Shown piece after piece: positions 39,392-48,763 of a stretch of 64,000 nucleotides of DNA (the first letter of the stretch is position 1; each line of letters opens with the position of its first letter). Under the pieces are notes generated by a model. That model did no database searches and was not told the DNA's origin. It saw only the letters and a program-made list of their open reading frames with translations. Source of the DNA: Azospirillum picis (GTDB lineage Bacteria > Pseudomonadota > Alphaproteobacteria > Azospirillales > Azospirillaceae); the NCBI RefSeq assembly GCF_017876115.1, contig NZ_JAGINO010000016.1, forward strand, positions 1 to 64,000, written 5' to 3'. Made by a program: the position numbers and the translations under genes.

Positions 39392-39990
39392 TGGCCGATC
39401 CCACCGGCGCCAGCATCCAGATCGACGACGCGGACCTGCGCAAGCTGCTCGGCCGGCTGGACGCGTCGGCGCGGGACATGACCGGGCTGATGGAGCAACT
39501 GGCGGCACAGGTCGAGTTCGACACACAGCGCCGGTTCGAGACGCAAACGGATCCGGACGGCAACCCCTGGCCGCCGTCAGCCCGTGCCCTGGCGGAGAAT
39601 GGCGAGACGCTGACCGACACCGCCCGGCTACGCCAGTCCATCACCAGCCGCGCCGGCCGGACCGAGTTCTCAGTCGGCACCAACGTCGTCTATGCCGCCA
39701 TCCACCAGTTCGGCGGCACCATCCACCAGCAGACCCGGCAACAGACGCTCTACTGGCACCACGCCGGCGACACCGGGTCGGCCGCTTGGCGGGCGTCGCG
39801 CACCTTCGGCGACTGGCGGTTCGCCAAGCGGTCGCGGGCGAACTACAGCGAGGTTCACACCGTGCAGGCCCACGATGTCACCATGCCCGCCCGGCCGTTC
39901 CTCGGCGTGTCGGAGAGCGGCATGGCCGTGCTGGGCGAGATCGCCCGCGATTGGCTGGCCGTCGCCGGCGGGCTGGGCGCCGCGCCATGA
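39391..39990 (+). CDS. phage virion morphogenesis protein (Mu gpG-like)
   Basis: A 199-residue protein of the Mu G / tail-completion family. IQIDDADLRKLLGRLDASARDM and FDTQRRFETQTDPDGNPWPPS are the conserved N-terminal block; GTNVVYAAIHQFGGTIHQQT is the typical central strand; PARPFLGVSESG is the typical ending. It joins head and tail. ATG 39391 overlaps the preceding stop. The next gene starts by ATGA overlap. Confidence 0.88.
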   Translation: MADPTGASIQIDDADLRKLLGRLDASARDMTGLMEQLAAQVEFDTQRRFETQTDPDGNPWPPSARALAENGETLTDTARLRQSITSRAGRTEFSVGTNVVYAAIHQFGGTIHQQTRQQTLYWHHAGDTGSAAWRASRTFGDWRFAKRSRANYSEVHTVQAHDVTMPARPFLGVSESGMAVLGEIARDWLAVAGGLGAAP

Positions 39991-40463
39991 CCGTGCCGCT
40001 CGACCTGGCGGCGGCGGTACAGGATCGCCTCCGCGACAAAATTCCAGCGTTCTCACTGCCGGACATCAAGGGCGAAACCGACTTCGCCAAGCTGGTGGCC
40101 GAGAAGCGGCTGCCCCAGCGTCTGCCGGCCGCCTTCGTGCTGTCGACCGGCTGGAACGCCACGTACCAGCGACGGGTCGGTGCCGTCAGCCATGACATTG
40201 CGCAGGGCGTCGCCGTGGTGCTGGTGCAGAGCCACGCCGGCGACGCCTCGGGGGACAAGGCCCGCGCGTCTGTCTGGCCGCTGGAGCTGGCGGTGGTCAC
40301 GGCACTTGCCGGCTGGTCGCCGGCGACCGGCTATGCCGCTTTCGCTGCCACCGAAAGCCGCCTGCAGGGGCTGGGCAGCGCCGGTGCCGCCGGCGCGGTC
40401 GCCAGCACCTTGTCTTTCGTCACCGAATGGAAACTGCACGCCCACGCCAAGGAAAGTCCATGA
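39987..40463 (+). CDS. tail terminator-like protein (DUF1834 / Mu gp37-type position)
   Basis: A 158-residue protein (MTVPLDLAAAVQDRLRDKIP at the start), alternating helices and strands with VAVVLVQSHAGDASGDKARA and WPLELAVVTALAGW. The size, position after gpG and before the tail tube, and the closing TLSFVTEWKL strand fit tail terminator or gp37-type proteins. Named by position and general form. Confidence 0.65.
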   Translation: MTVPLDLAAAVQDRLRDKIPAFSLPDIKGETDFAKLVAEKRLPQRLPAAFVLSTGWNATYQRRVGAVSHDIAQGVAVVLVQSHAGDASGDKARASVWPLELAVVTALAGWSPATGYAAFAATESRLQGLGSAGAAGAVASTLSFVTEWKLHAHAKESP

Positions 40464-40642
40464 AGCGCGCCATCGACACCATCGTCCACGACCAGGCCGA
40501 CGGCCCGGTGCCCGCCGGCACCCTGCCTCGGTCCGCTGCCGGCATCGATCCCGCCCCGGTGGCCGACACGGCCGAGCCGGCCCCGCCGACCACCGAACCG
40601 CCCACCACCAGACGTCGCCGGACCACCGGCGGCGAGGAGTAA
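40460..40642 (+). CDS. short hypothetical late protein
   Basis: A 60-residue acidic, Pro/Thr-rich protein with a basic end (PPTTRRRRTTGGEE). Matches the position of Mu gp38-type small proteins that stand before the tail tube or sheath gene. ATGA overlap upstream and 6 bp before the tail tube gene. No fold recognised. Confidence 0.6.
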   Translation: MKRAIDTIVHDQADGPVPAGTLPRSAAGIDPAPVADTAEPAPPTTEPPTTRRRRTTGGEE

Positions 40643-40648
40643 GCCAAC

Positions 40649-41950
40649 ATGGCGACCCTGCCCAGCTATCCGGTCCACTGGGACCACAAGACGGTCCTGG
40701 CCGCCGTCGAGACGGCCTTCGGCGCCGGCGCCGGCGGCCTGACCGGTGCTGATGCCGTACGCCTATGGGACGTCAATTGGACGCCGCTGGAGGCGGACAC
40801 CAAGGAGCTGCCCTACGTCAAACCATTCAACGGCGCGAACGCCGCAATCCTGCTGAACAGGCGGTCGAAGCTGGCCGGCAAAGTGGCGCTGGTCGGCGCC
40901 GGCACCGGCGGGACTGGGGTGCCCTGCTGGGATCGCATCATGCGGGCCGGCGGCACGGTCCGCGCGCAGGTCGCAGCCACCCCGGCCGCCACCATCGCCG
41001 CCACTGCGACGAAGACGTCGGGCGCCGGTGCCTTCACCTACGACCGCACCACCGCGTTCGGCGGCGTCATGGCCCGCGTCGCGACCCTGACCTGCACCAC
41101 GGGCGGCGGCAGCGGCGTCGCAACCTTCACCGTGTCGGCGCCGGCGGCCGGCACAGCGGCAGCCTACAACCAGACGGGCGTCAAGATGACGACAGGCACG
41201 CCCTTCCTGCTGCCGGACGGGGCGACCATCACCCCCACGGCGATCGGCACGCCCATGGTCGTCGGCGACATCATCACCATCGCCCTGACGCCGGCCGGCT
41301 GCACCTACACCCCATCGAGTGACCGGGCCGGGCACAAGAGCCTGGAGGTGCTGCTGACACTGCCCGACCCGGAGGATGCCACCAAGGCGCAACGGTGGCG
41401 CATGCTGGGCGGGCGCTGCACGATCAAGGCGACGGGTGCCGCCGACGATTACCCGTATTTCGAGTTCGAGATCACCGCCGACTATGCGGCGCCGGCGCTG
41501 GGTATCGAGATCGATCCTGTCTACACCGCCTGGCCCGATCCGCTGGTGGTCAGCACCGAAAACACGCCGATCGCCCGTCTGTTCGGTCAGGACGTGGTGT
41601 TGGAAACCTTCGGCTGGGATGCCGGTAACACGGTGGAGTATGTGAGCCGTGTCGGCCGCAAGGGCGCCCGCATCAATGACGCCAAGGCCAGCCTCTCCGC
41701 CAAGATCGAGGCGCCGTCCATGTCCTCGGTCGACTTCTTCGACCTCTGCACCTCGCGTGCCTTCGGCGAGTTCGTGTTGCAGCACGGCGTCGCCGCCGGT
41801 GATGCCGTCATCCTGCGCAGCGACCGGTGGCAGCTCGACCCGCCCAAGCCGGGCGAGAGCAAGTCGGATTTCATGCTCGACTTGAGCGGCAAGGCGGTGC
41901 CGATCGCCGAGGGCACCGACTGGTCAATCTTCGCATCGGCCGCCGCCTGA
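40649..41950 (+). CDS. major tail tube protein, siphophage type
   Basis: A 433-residue protein at the place where Mu has the contractile sheath, but with no sheath character. It begins YPVHWDHKTVLAAVETAFGAG and reads WTPLEADTKELPYVKPFNGAN, then a beta-rich domain with an inserted Ala/Thr/Gly-rich region (about residues 110-180, TLTCTTGGGSGVATFTVSAP), and returns to KSLEVLLTLPDPEDATKAQR and VDFFDLCTSRAFGEFVLQH. The inserted region could be an Ig-like or decoration domain. Codons for YVKPF carry an exact copy of the 12-bp end site (40815-40826). Confidence 0.75.
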   Translation: MATLPSYPVHWDHKTVLAAVETAFGAGAGGLTGADAVRLWDVNWTPLEADTKELPYVKPFNGANAAILLNRRSKLAGKVALVGAGTGGTGVPCWDRIMRAGGTVRAQVAATPAATIAATATKTSGAGAFTYDRTTAFGGVMARVATLTCTTGGGSGVATFTVSAPAAGTAAAYNQTGVKMTTGTPFLLPDGATITPTAIGTPMVVGDIITIALTPAGCTYTPSSDRAGHKSLEVLLTLPDPEDATKAQRWRMLGGRCTIKATGAADDYPYFEFEITADYAAPALGIEIDPVYTAWPDPLVVSTENTPIARLFGQDVVLETFGWDAGNTVEYVSRVGRKGARINDAKASLSAKIEAPSMSSVDFFDLCTSRAFGEFVLQHGVAAGDAVILRSDRWQLDPPKPGESKSDFMLDLSGKAVPIAEGTDWSIFASAAA

Positions 41951-41982
41951 TTCATCGCTCGCTCTTCTTCTGGGGAACCCAC

Positions 41983-42486
41983 ATGAGCAAACCGGTATTC
42001 GTGCTTGACGGCGACCTGACTGTCGACGCGCCCGTTCTGATCCAGGTACCGACGTCGGCCCGGACGACTGGCGGTGTCGCCCGCCAGTCGTTCAAAACCA
42101 GCACCGCCTACGTCACCTTCCGCGTCCCGACCGAAGACGAGCTGGACACGACGCTGGAGGAGGTGGCGAGCCACAACGAGCGTCTGACCCGCCAGATTAA
42201 CGAGGCGGACAAGGAGCGGACCGACGCGGCCGACGATGAAACCCGCGCCGCTGTCGACCGCAAGCTCACGGAGCTGCGCCGCGATGTCCGAACCGCCCAG
42301 ATCGAACAGCTAAAGGCGTTCATCGTCGCCCTGCCATCGGGCCATGGCTTTGCCGAAAAGGACGGTACGCCGTGTGAGTTCTCGCCGGAGCTGATCGGCC
42401 GGCTGTGCCAATACCGGGCCGTCCGCAACGCCCTGTGGGCTGCCTTCCTGCTGGTCCTGAACGGAGACCCCAAGAAGGGAAACTGA
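41983..42486 (+). CDS. tail assembly chaperone (G-like)
   Basis: A 167-residue protein (SKPVFVLDGDLTVDAPVLIQ at the start) with a long coiled-coil middle (LDTTLEEVASHNERLTRQIN) and YRAVRNALWAAFLLVLNGDP near the end. Position between tail tube and tape measure is that of lambda G. Its last sense codons GGA AAC before TGA form the slippery heptamer GGGAAAC (42477-42483), which allows a -1 shift into the T frame. Confidence 0.8.
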   Translation: MSKPVFVLDGDLTVDAPVLIQVPTSARTTGGVARQSFKTSTAYVTFRVPTEDELDTTLEEVASHNERLTRQINEADKERTDAADDETRAAVDRKLTELRRDVRTAQIEQLKAFIVALPSGHGFAEKDGTPCEFSPELIGRLCQYRAVRNALWAAFLLVLNGDPKKGN

Positions 42487-42932
42487 TCGCCGCCGTCCGC
42501 CGTTGGGCGGGCGGCGACGCTCCGGCCCGTCAACGCAACGTCTCTCCCCGGCCGACCGCGTCCGACTGGGAGGAGTTGACCGGCCAGCCGGCGGCATCCG
42601 ACATCGAGGAGCGGTCGCCCGCGCCGGTGCCGGAAGTGGTGCGGGTCTGGTCGGGTGTCTGGCCCGTGTTTGAACTCTTCGTTGCGGCCGAGCGGGTCTG
42701 GCGCTATCCGCCCTTGGGCGGGCCGCCGATGGGGCTGGACTGGGGGCAGGTGCGGGCATTGGCGGACGGCTACGGGGTGCCGTGGAGCCGGGAAACGCTG
42801 ACCCTGTTACAGGCTGCAGAGGCCGAGGCCGCCCGCATATGGACGGCCGAGTGGAAGCGCCGAAATCCGCCCACAGGTGGTCGGTCACGCCATATCCGGC
42901 GGCAACTCGGGGGGGCGTATGGAGAGGCGTGA
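41983..42932 (+). CDS. tail assembly chaperone, frameshift product (GT-like)
   Basis: A -1 shift at GGGAAAC (42477-42483) joins codons 1-167 of the G-like protein to the frame 42483-42932 (LIAAVRRWAGGDAPARQ onward), giving about 316 residues. The T part has no start codon or ribosome binding site of its own and ends one base into the tape-measure ATG. Its central VVRVWSGVWPVFELFVAAERVWRY resembles T-type domains that bind the tape measure. This is the arrangement conserved across long-tailed phages. Confidence 0.8.
42477..42516 (+). promoter_or_regulatory. -1 ribosomal frameshift signal
   Basis: GGGAAAC (42477-42483) is a canonical X-XXY-YYZ slippery site in the G frame, directly before the TGA at 42484. 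Four bases further a strong stem-loop begins: CGCCGCC (42488-42494) pairs with GGCGGCG (42510-42516) and CGCC (42498-42501) with GGCG (42506-42509), with a 3-nt bulge and GTTG loop. Confidence 0.8.
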
Positions 42933-42964
42933 TGGTCGAAAATGACCATCACGCTTTTCTTTTG
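42928..42964 (+). terminator. intrinsic terminator-like hairpin over the tape-measure start
   Basis: CGTGATGGTC (42928-42937) and GACCATCACG (42944-42953) make a perfect 10-bp stem with loop GAAAAT, followed by CTTTTCTTTTG. It contains the T-frame stop and ATG 42932. It could attenuate tape-measure transcription or hide that start codon. Confidence 0.6.
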
Positions 42965-45900
42965 CGATGGCTCCCCGTGTCCAACACCATGAAGGTCGCC
43001 TTTCAGTTCGTCGCCGACGCCGGCGGCCTCGTCGGCGGCATCCGCGTGGCGCGCGATGAACTGGACCGGTTGGGCAAGGCAGCCGAGGCCGCTGCGAATG
43101 ACACCGGCAGTGCCCTTCGTAGGGTCGGCGACGCCGGCGCCCCAGTCGTGCCGCTCGAAGCGCAGCGCCGCGCGACGCAGGGATTGTCGGCGGACATGGG
43201 CGAAGCCTCCGTGCGCGCCCGCGCCCTGCAACAGGCTGCCGCCGCCAGTGTCTCGCCCCATCGCAATGCCGCCGATGCCATCGCCGGGGCCGCCAATGCC
43301 GCACGCGGTTATGGTGGTGCGACGGAGCAGGCCGCGAAGGGCGCCTCAGGATTTGCGGGCACGCTTGGCACCGTGGCGACCGGTCTGCGGACGATGGTGG
43401 CAGCCCTGGCAGTCGACCGGGTGCTGGACATCGGAGCAGCTTTCATCAATGCCGCTGCAGCCTCCCAGCAGATGGAGCGCCGCCTTGCCGGCTTGGTCGG
43501 CAGCGGCGACGCCCTCGCCGAGAACCAGGAATGGCTATCGCGGACGGCTGATCGCCTTGGGCAGAGCACGTCGGTCCTTAGCGACAGCTACACCCGGTTG
43601 CTCAACCTGCAGCGATCCGGCCTCGTCAGCATGGACCAGGCGCGCGGCCTCACCGAAGGCTTGGCAAATGCGCAAGTCAAATACGCTGCGGATGCCGGCC
43701 GGATGGGTGACGTCATGTATGGCCTGTCGCAGGCCCTGGCGTCACCAACACTCCACATGGAGGAACTGAACCAGGTCACGGAACCACTGCCGGGGCTGCT
43801 GCTCGACCTCGACAAGGCGGCCGGGCAACCGACCGGTGGTTTCCGCAAGCTGGTTACCGAGGGCCGCGTCACGTCGGAGATGTTCCGCGACACGCTGCTG
43901 AAGGCGCTGAAGGGCTATGCCGGCGAGGCGGAGCGCGCGTCGGGCTCGGTCGAGGCGGCCTATCAGCGGATGGAGAACGCCCGCAACCGGTTCCTGGCCA
44001 ACGGTGGCAAGCTGCTGGTCGACGGATGGACCAATCTGGTCAATGCCGGCACCGCCGGCATCAACCTCGCCGATCGTGGCCTGTCCTGGGCGCAGCGGCG
44101 GTCGACGGAAGGCGATCTCGCGGTCGAGCGCATCCAACTCGACAAGCTTCTGGCGCAGCGCCAGGAGTTGGAAGCGGCCCGGTCACGCTATGCATCTGGC
44201 GCCGGCGGGGTCTATGCCCGGCGCAACGTCGAGATGACCGACAAGGAGCTGGCGGGCGTCGAGGGCGAGATAGACAAGGTGCTGGCCAAGATCCGCCAGT
44301 TGGAAGGCAAGCTCGGCGACGCCAAGGACGGCTGGGCGCAAATGTGGGGCAGCGCCACGACCGGCGGGCGCACCGTGGTCGACGAGCTTGCGCCCAAGCT
44401 GGCCGACGTCGCCGGCGGCCTCGACCTGGTCGTGACCAGGGCCGGTCTGCTCACGAAATCCGAAGTCGAACTGCGCACACAAACCGATGTTCTGACGCGC
44501 GTGCTGGCCCTGCCGCCTGCGGAGCTGAAAAAGCTCGGCATCACGGCCGCCGACGCCAGCTTCATGCTCGACCAGCTAGCCGAGAAAAGCAGCGTGGTCG
44601 CCGCCGCGATCGCGGACTTGAACCGCGCCACGGCCACGGTGGGGGTCAGTCCGAAATGGCGTGACCTCTATTCCACCCTCGACAAAGCCGCGCAGGACAA
44701 AGGGCGTCCGCTGACCGATGACGAGAGCGCCGACCTGACGTCGGCATGGCGTAGGAAGCGCAATGCCGACAGTGCCGAGCAGGTGCGCCTAGCCAACGAG
44801 GCGGCAGCGGCGGCAACCAAACTGGCGCAGGCACAGGCGAGCGGCAGCCCTGCGACCGTGGCGGCGGCTCGGGCCGACCTGCAGGTGGCCGAGGCGCTGC
44901 GCGATGGTGTGATCGTCCAGGCCGACGCGGCCAGCTATCGGGCCGGCAAGCTGCGGGAGAACATGGCGGGGCTGGCCGGCCAAGCCGGCGAGGCCGCGAC
45001 CGCGTCCAGCCGGCAGGCGCGCCAGCTACTGGAGATGGCCGCCGCCACCGAGCGGGGTGGCGCTGCCGTCGCCGTCACCACCCTGAAGCAGCAGATCGAG
45101 AACGAGACGCTGAAGGTCGGCGCCGGCGCCCACGGCGACCTGGCGAAGCGCCTGACCGAGGAAGACGCGGCGCGGCGCAAGCTGGCGGCTGCGCAGTGGG
45201 ACCGCGACATGGATCTCCAGATCCAGGCGGCGCAGTCGCTGGCCGATGCCGAAGGCCGTGGCGTGCGGGCCGTCGCCGATGCGACGGCGGCAAACCAAGT
45301 TGCGGCACAGGTCGAGAAAGAGGGCGTTGCGGTCGACGGCGAGCGGGCCAAGGCGATCGGCGTCAAGACGGCCGAACTGGCCAAGTGGCAGGAACGGCAG
45401 ACCTACCGCCGCTCGCTCCACGACGCCGACGACGACATCGCCCTGCTGCAGCGCGAGCTATCGCTGCAGGGAGAAGGGGAGACCATCCGCACCCGCACCC
45501 TGGAGCTGGCGCGGGCCGAGCTGGACATCCGCCGCCAGTTTCCCAACGCGACCGAGGACGAGATCGCTGCCCTGCTGCGCAAGCATGAGACGGCGATCAA
45601 GCTGCGAGAGGAGATCGCCCAGCAGCGGGGCATCTGGGACGAGCTGGGGCAGCTCGGCGAGCGTGCATTCGACCGGATCGGCAGCGCCATCACCGAAGCC
45701 TTCGCGCAGGGCACGGCCAGCACCATCAGTTGGGGATCGATCGCCAAAGCCGTCATCTCCGAGGTGGTGCAGGCGGCGCTGCAACTGGCGATCCTCAACC
45801 CGGCGAAGAACCTGGTGACCGGTGGCAATGCGCCGTCGATCTGGTCGGCATTCGGCGGCCAGCAGCAGTCCTCCGGCGGCGTATCCGGCGCGCTGACCAA

Positions 45901-48763
45901 CACGGCGCTGTCCAAAGGCGCCGGTTGGGCGATGGACAAGGTCGGGTTGTCCGCGGGCATGGACACGCCGCTGTGGGGATCGGCGGTGTCGATGTCGTCG
46001 GTCGGCGGAGGCTCCACGGTCATCGCGACGGCCAACCCGATCATCGGGCAAGCGACGGGCGCGGTGCAGGCCGGCAGCCTCAACGCCGCCAATGGCGTCG
46101 TGAATGCCGGCAACACGGCGGCGCTTAATGCCAGCTACAGCGGCACCGCCAGCGGTGCGGCCGGGACGGCGGGCGCCACGCTGGGCAGCGTGCTGGGCAC
46201 CGCTGGCATCGGCGCCGGAGTGGGCGGGCTGCTGGGCGGCTGGCTTGGAACGAACAGCAACAGCAAAGTTGTGGGCGGCGCGGCGGGTGCCGCCAGCGGC
46301 GCCGCTGCGGGCGCACTGGCCGGTACGTTCATCTTCCCCGGTGTCGGCACGTTGCTCGGCGCACTGATCGGCGGCGGCGGCGGCTTACTGGGCGGCCTGC
46401 TGGGCACGCAGAAAATGTCGGTCGGTCCCAACAGCTCCGCTGAGCTGCACTACTCGCGAACCGGTGTGTCGGCCGACACCGCCCTCGCCGACAATGGGGC
46501 CGACGCCTCGGGCATCCAATCGGTGGCGCAGGGCATCGCCACGTCGGTCAACACCATCATCAGCGGCATCGGTGCTCAGTTTGCTGCGTCCACCCGACAG
46601 ACTGACCTTGCCGCCGTGCGCTGGTTCCAGCAGGGCGGCAAGTGGTACGTCGATCCGCGGGACGGCAGTGGTGGTCGCCAGGAGTACGGGTCGCAGGAAG
46701 CGGCGATTGCCGGCCTGATCAAGTGGACCATCCAGCGCCTCGACCAGTCTGGCGCCGTCTCCGGTGTGTCCGGCGATGTCCGTACAGCCCTGAAGAACAC
46801 CAAGGCCACAAATGCCGAGGACTTGGCGAACGACCTTCAGTTCGCGTCCACCTTCCGGAACCAGATCGACGCGATGAATGCGTCGATGGATCCTGTCAGC
46901 AATCAGCTTAAAACGTTCACGGAACAGGCGAAGACCCTCGGCGACCAGATCAAGACGAATATTACCGACTGGAGGACTAAGGCCGCCGAGTTGGGCTTGG
47001 CGACCGAAGATGAACTGACGGTGGCGGCGCGGCGCGGCATCGAGGCGCTGATGGGGATCACCCCCGCGGCGCAATCGCTGACCGGCCTTGCCGCCGTCTC
47101 GAAGCAAGCGGAGATCAACGTCGAGGCATTCCGGCCGGCCTTGGCATCGCTCGGCTACACCGCCGAGGAACAGGCGTCGCTGATCGCCCGCTATACCCAG
47201 AAGCTGACGGACGATTACACCAGCTCCGTCCAGCTTGTGCAGCGGCAGGGTATGGCGGCGGTATCGGCTTTGACCGATCCTACTGCGACGTTGGCCATAG
47301 CCGACCGGTTCCGGACGTCCCTTGGTCTGGACCCGACGACCTCGGCCGTGAAGGGGCTGGTGACCACCTTCGACAGCGTCGAGCAGTCCGCCCGAACCGG
47401 CACATTGTCCATGGCGCAATTGAAGGCGGCATTGTCGCAGGTCGATACGGCGCTGATGGACGGCACGGTGTCGGCCGAGCAGTACACCAACCTGGTCACG
47501 AGCCTCACCGCCGCCTGGACTACGGCGCAGGCCGTGCTGTCGGCCCAGCGCCAGGGGCGGATCGCCGTTGAGCAGGCCATCGACCCGACCTGGCGGCCGG
47601 ACCTCACCACGCGCTTTGCGGAGGCTGGACTGTCCGATGCCGTCGCGGCTGCCCTGCGCCCGACCTTTGCCGCCCTGGTCGACGCCGCAGGACGTGGCGA
47701 GGCCACGGCCGGCCAGATGCGATCCGCCCTGGTCGCGCTGGATGGGCAGTTGTCGGCCGGCACCATCACGGCCGACCAGCACCGTTCGACGATCAACCTG
47801 CTGACGGCGGCATGGGCCGACAGTGCGGCGGCGGCCACGGCGGTGACGGAAGCGGAGAAGACAAAGGCGGAAGCGGAGATCTCGACGCAGACTGCGATCG
47901 TCACCAGTTGGACCCGCATTCGCGACCAGGCGCGCTCCGCCATCAACTCCCTACAGATGGACAACAGCCTGTCGACGCTGGGCACGAAGGCAAAACTCGA
48001 CTTCGCTGAAAGCCAGATGAACGACGCATACAACCGCGTCCTGACGGCGGCCAACGACAACGACCGGTCCTCGGCAGCGGATGAGTTTGGTTCGTTGTGG
48101 CGCCCGTACCTGGAGCAGGCCCGGTCCTACTATGCCAGTCAGCCGGAGTACGAGGCGCGCGAGCAGAAGGTGCTGTCCCTGCAGACCACGATCGCCGGAC
48201 GGGCCAGCGATCAGGTCGACACCGCCACCCGCGCGTTGGGCGTCGCCGAGAAGCAGCGTGACTATCTGGCTTCGATCGACGGGCGGCTTGCCTCCGGTGC
48301 CTCGTCGGCCGGTCCCAGCGTGCCGGCGAGCAACAGCGGACCGGGCACCTACTTGGGAGAGGCGGGCCACAATTATCGTTGGATCCAGCACCCCGACGGT
48401 AACTGGAGCATCGAGCAGTACGCCACCGGCGCCGCCGCATTGGGCCAGGGTGTCTACCACCGCCCGACCCGGTTCCGGGAACTCGGGGAAGCCGGGCCGG
48501 AAGCGATCATGCCGCTGGCCAATGTCGGCGGGCGGTTGGGCATCCATGCCGTCCTGCCCGGCTCGTCCGCCGCGTCGGTCGACCTGGTGCCTGTGGTGGC
48601 TGCGGTCGGCGGCACGACGGGCGCCGTGCTGGAGATCGGCAGCATGATCGCCGACCGGCTCGACACCATGATCGGCTTGTCCGGAGCCATCCTGCGCGAA
48701 CTGGCAGATAGCCGCCGCGTCACGCGCGACCTAGTCACGCTGCTGGAACGGCGGGCCGCATGA
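42932..48763 (+). CDS. tail tape measure protein
   Basis: A protein of 1,943 residues that fixes tail length and travels into the host with the DNA. KVAFQFVADAGGLVGGIRVARD opens it; the tape measure domain follows (QQMERRLAGLVGSGDALAEN ... SPTLHMEELNQVTEPLPGLL); a coiled-coil middle and a Gly/Ala-rich hydrophobic zone (about residues 1080-1150) could insert into the membrane; the C-terminal FRELGEAGPEAIMPLANVG is the classic tape-measure ending. ATG 42932 has GGAGAGG upstream but lies in the terminator-like hairpin; ATG 42989 (MKVAFQF) is the alternative. Very long for a Mu-like phage. Confidence 0.9.
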   Translation: MVENDHHAFLLRWLPVSNTMKVAFQFVADAGGLVGGIRVARDELDRLGKAAEAAANDTGSALRRVGDAGAPVVPLEAQRRATQGLSADMGEASVRARALQQAAAASVSPHRNAADAIAGAANAARGYGGATEQAAKGASGFAGTLGTVATGLRTMVAALAVDRVLDIGAAFINAAAASQQMERRLAGLVGSGDALAENQEWLSRTADRLGQSTSVLSDSYTRLLNLQRSGLVSMDQARGLTEGLANAQVKYAADAGRMGDVMYGLSQALASPTLHMEELNQVTEPLPGLLLDLDKAAGQPTGGFRKLVTEGRVTSEMFRDTLLKALKGYAGEAERASGSVEAAYQRMENARNRFLANGGKLLVDGWTNLVNAGTAGINLADRGLSWAQRRSTEGDLAVERIQLDKLLAQRQELEAARSRYASGAGGVYARRNVEMTDKELAGVEGEIDKVLAKIRQLEGKLGDAKDGWAQMWGSATTGGRTVVDELAPKLADVAGGLDLVVTRAGLLTKSEVELRTQTDVLTRVLALPPAELKKLGITAADASFMLDQLAEKSSVVAAAIADLNRATATVGVSPKWRDLYSTLDKAAQDKGRPLTDDESADLTSAWRRKRNADSAEQVRLANEAAAAATKLAQAQASGSPATVAAARADLQVAEALRDGVIVQADAASYRAGKLRENMAGLAGQAGEAATASSRQARQLLEMAAATERGGAAVAVTTLKQQIENETLKVGAGAHGDLAKRLTEEDAARRKLAAAQWDRDMDLQIQAAQSLADAEGRGVRAVADATAANQVAAQVEKEGVAVDGERAKAIGVKTAELAKWQERQTYRRSLHDADDDIALLQRELSLQGEGETIRTRTLELARAELDIRRQFPNATEDEIAALLRKHETAIKLREEIAQQRGIWDELGQLGERAFDRIGSAITEAFAQGTASTISWGSIAKAVISEVVQAALQLAILNPAKNLVTGGNAPSIWSAFGGQQQSSGGVSGALTNTALSKGAGWAMDKVGLSAGMDTPLWGSAVSMSSVGGGSTVIATANPIIGQATGAVQAGSLNAANGVVNAGNTAALNASYSGTASGAAGTAGATLGSVLGTAGIGAGVGGLLGGWLGTNSNSKVVGGAAGAASGAAAGALAGTFIFPGVGTLLGALIGGGGGLLGGLLGTQKMSVGPNSSAELHYSRTGVSADTALADNGADASGIQSVAQGIATSVNTIISGIGAQFAASTRQTDLAAVRWFQQGGKWYVDPRDGSGGRQEYGSQEAAIAGLIKWTIQRLDQSGAVSGVSGDVRTALKNTKATNAEDLANDLQFASTFRNQIDAMNASMDPVSNQLKTFTEQAKTLGDQIKTNITDWRTKAAELGLATEDELTVAARRGIEALMGITPAAQSLTGLAAVSKQAEINVEAFRPALASLGYTAEEQASLIARYTQKLTDDYTSSVQLVQRQGMAAVSALTDPTATLAIADRFRTSLGLDPTTSAVKGLVTTFDSVEQSARTGTLSMAQLKAALSQVDTALMDGTVSAEQYTNLVTSLTAAWTTAQAVLSAQRQGRIAVEQAIDPTWRPDLTTRFAEAGLSDAVAAALRPTFAALVDAAGRGEATAGQMRSALVALDGQLSAGTITADQHRSTINLLTAAWADSAAAATAVTEAEKTKAEAEISTQTAIVTSWTRIRDQARSAINSLQMDNSLSTLGTKAKLDFAESQMNDAYNRVLTAANDNDRSSAADEFGSLWRPYLEQARSYYASQPEYEAREQKVLSLQTTIAGRASDQVDTATRALGVAEKQRDYLASIDGRLASGASSAGPSVPASNSGPGTYLGEAGHNYRWIQHPDGNWSIEQYATGAAALGQGVYHRPTRFRELGEAGPEAIMPLANVGGRLGIHAVLPGSSAASVDLVPVVAAVGGTTGAVLEIGSMIADRLDTMIGLSGAILRELADSRRVTRDLVTLLERRAA

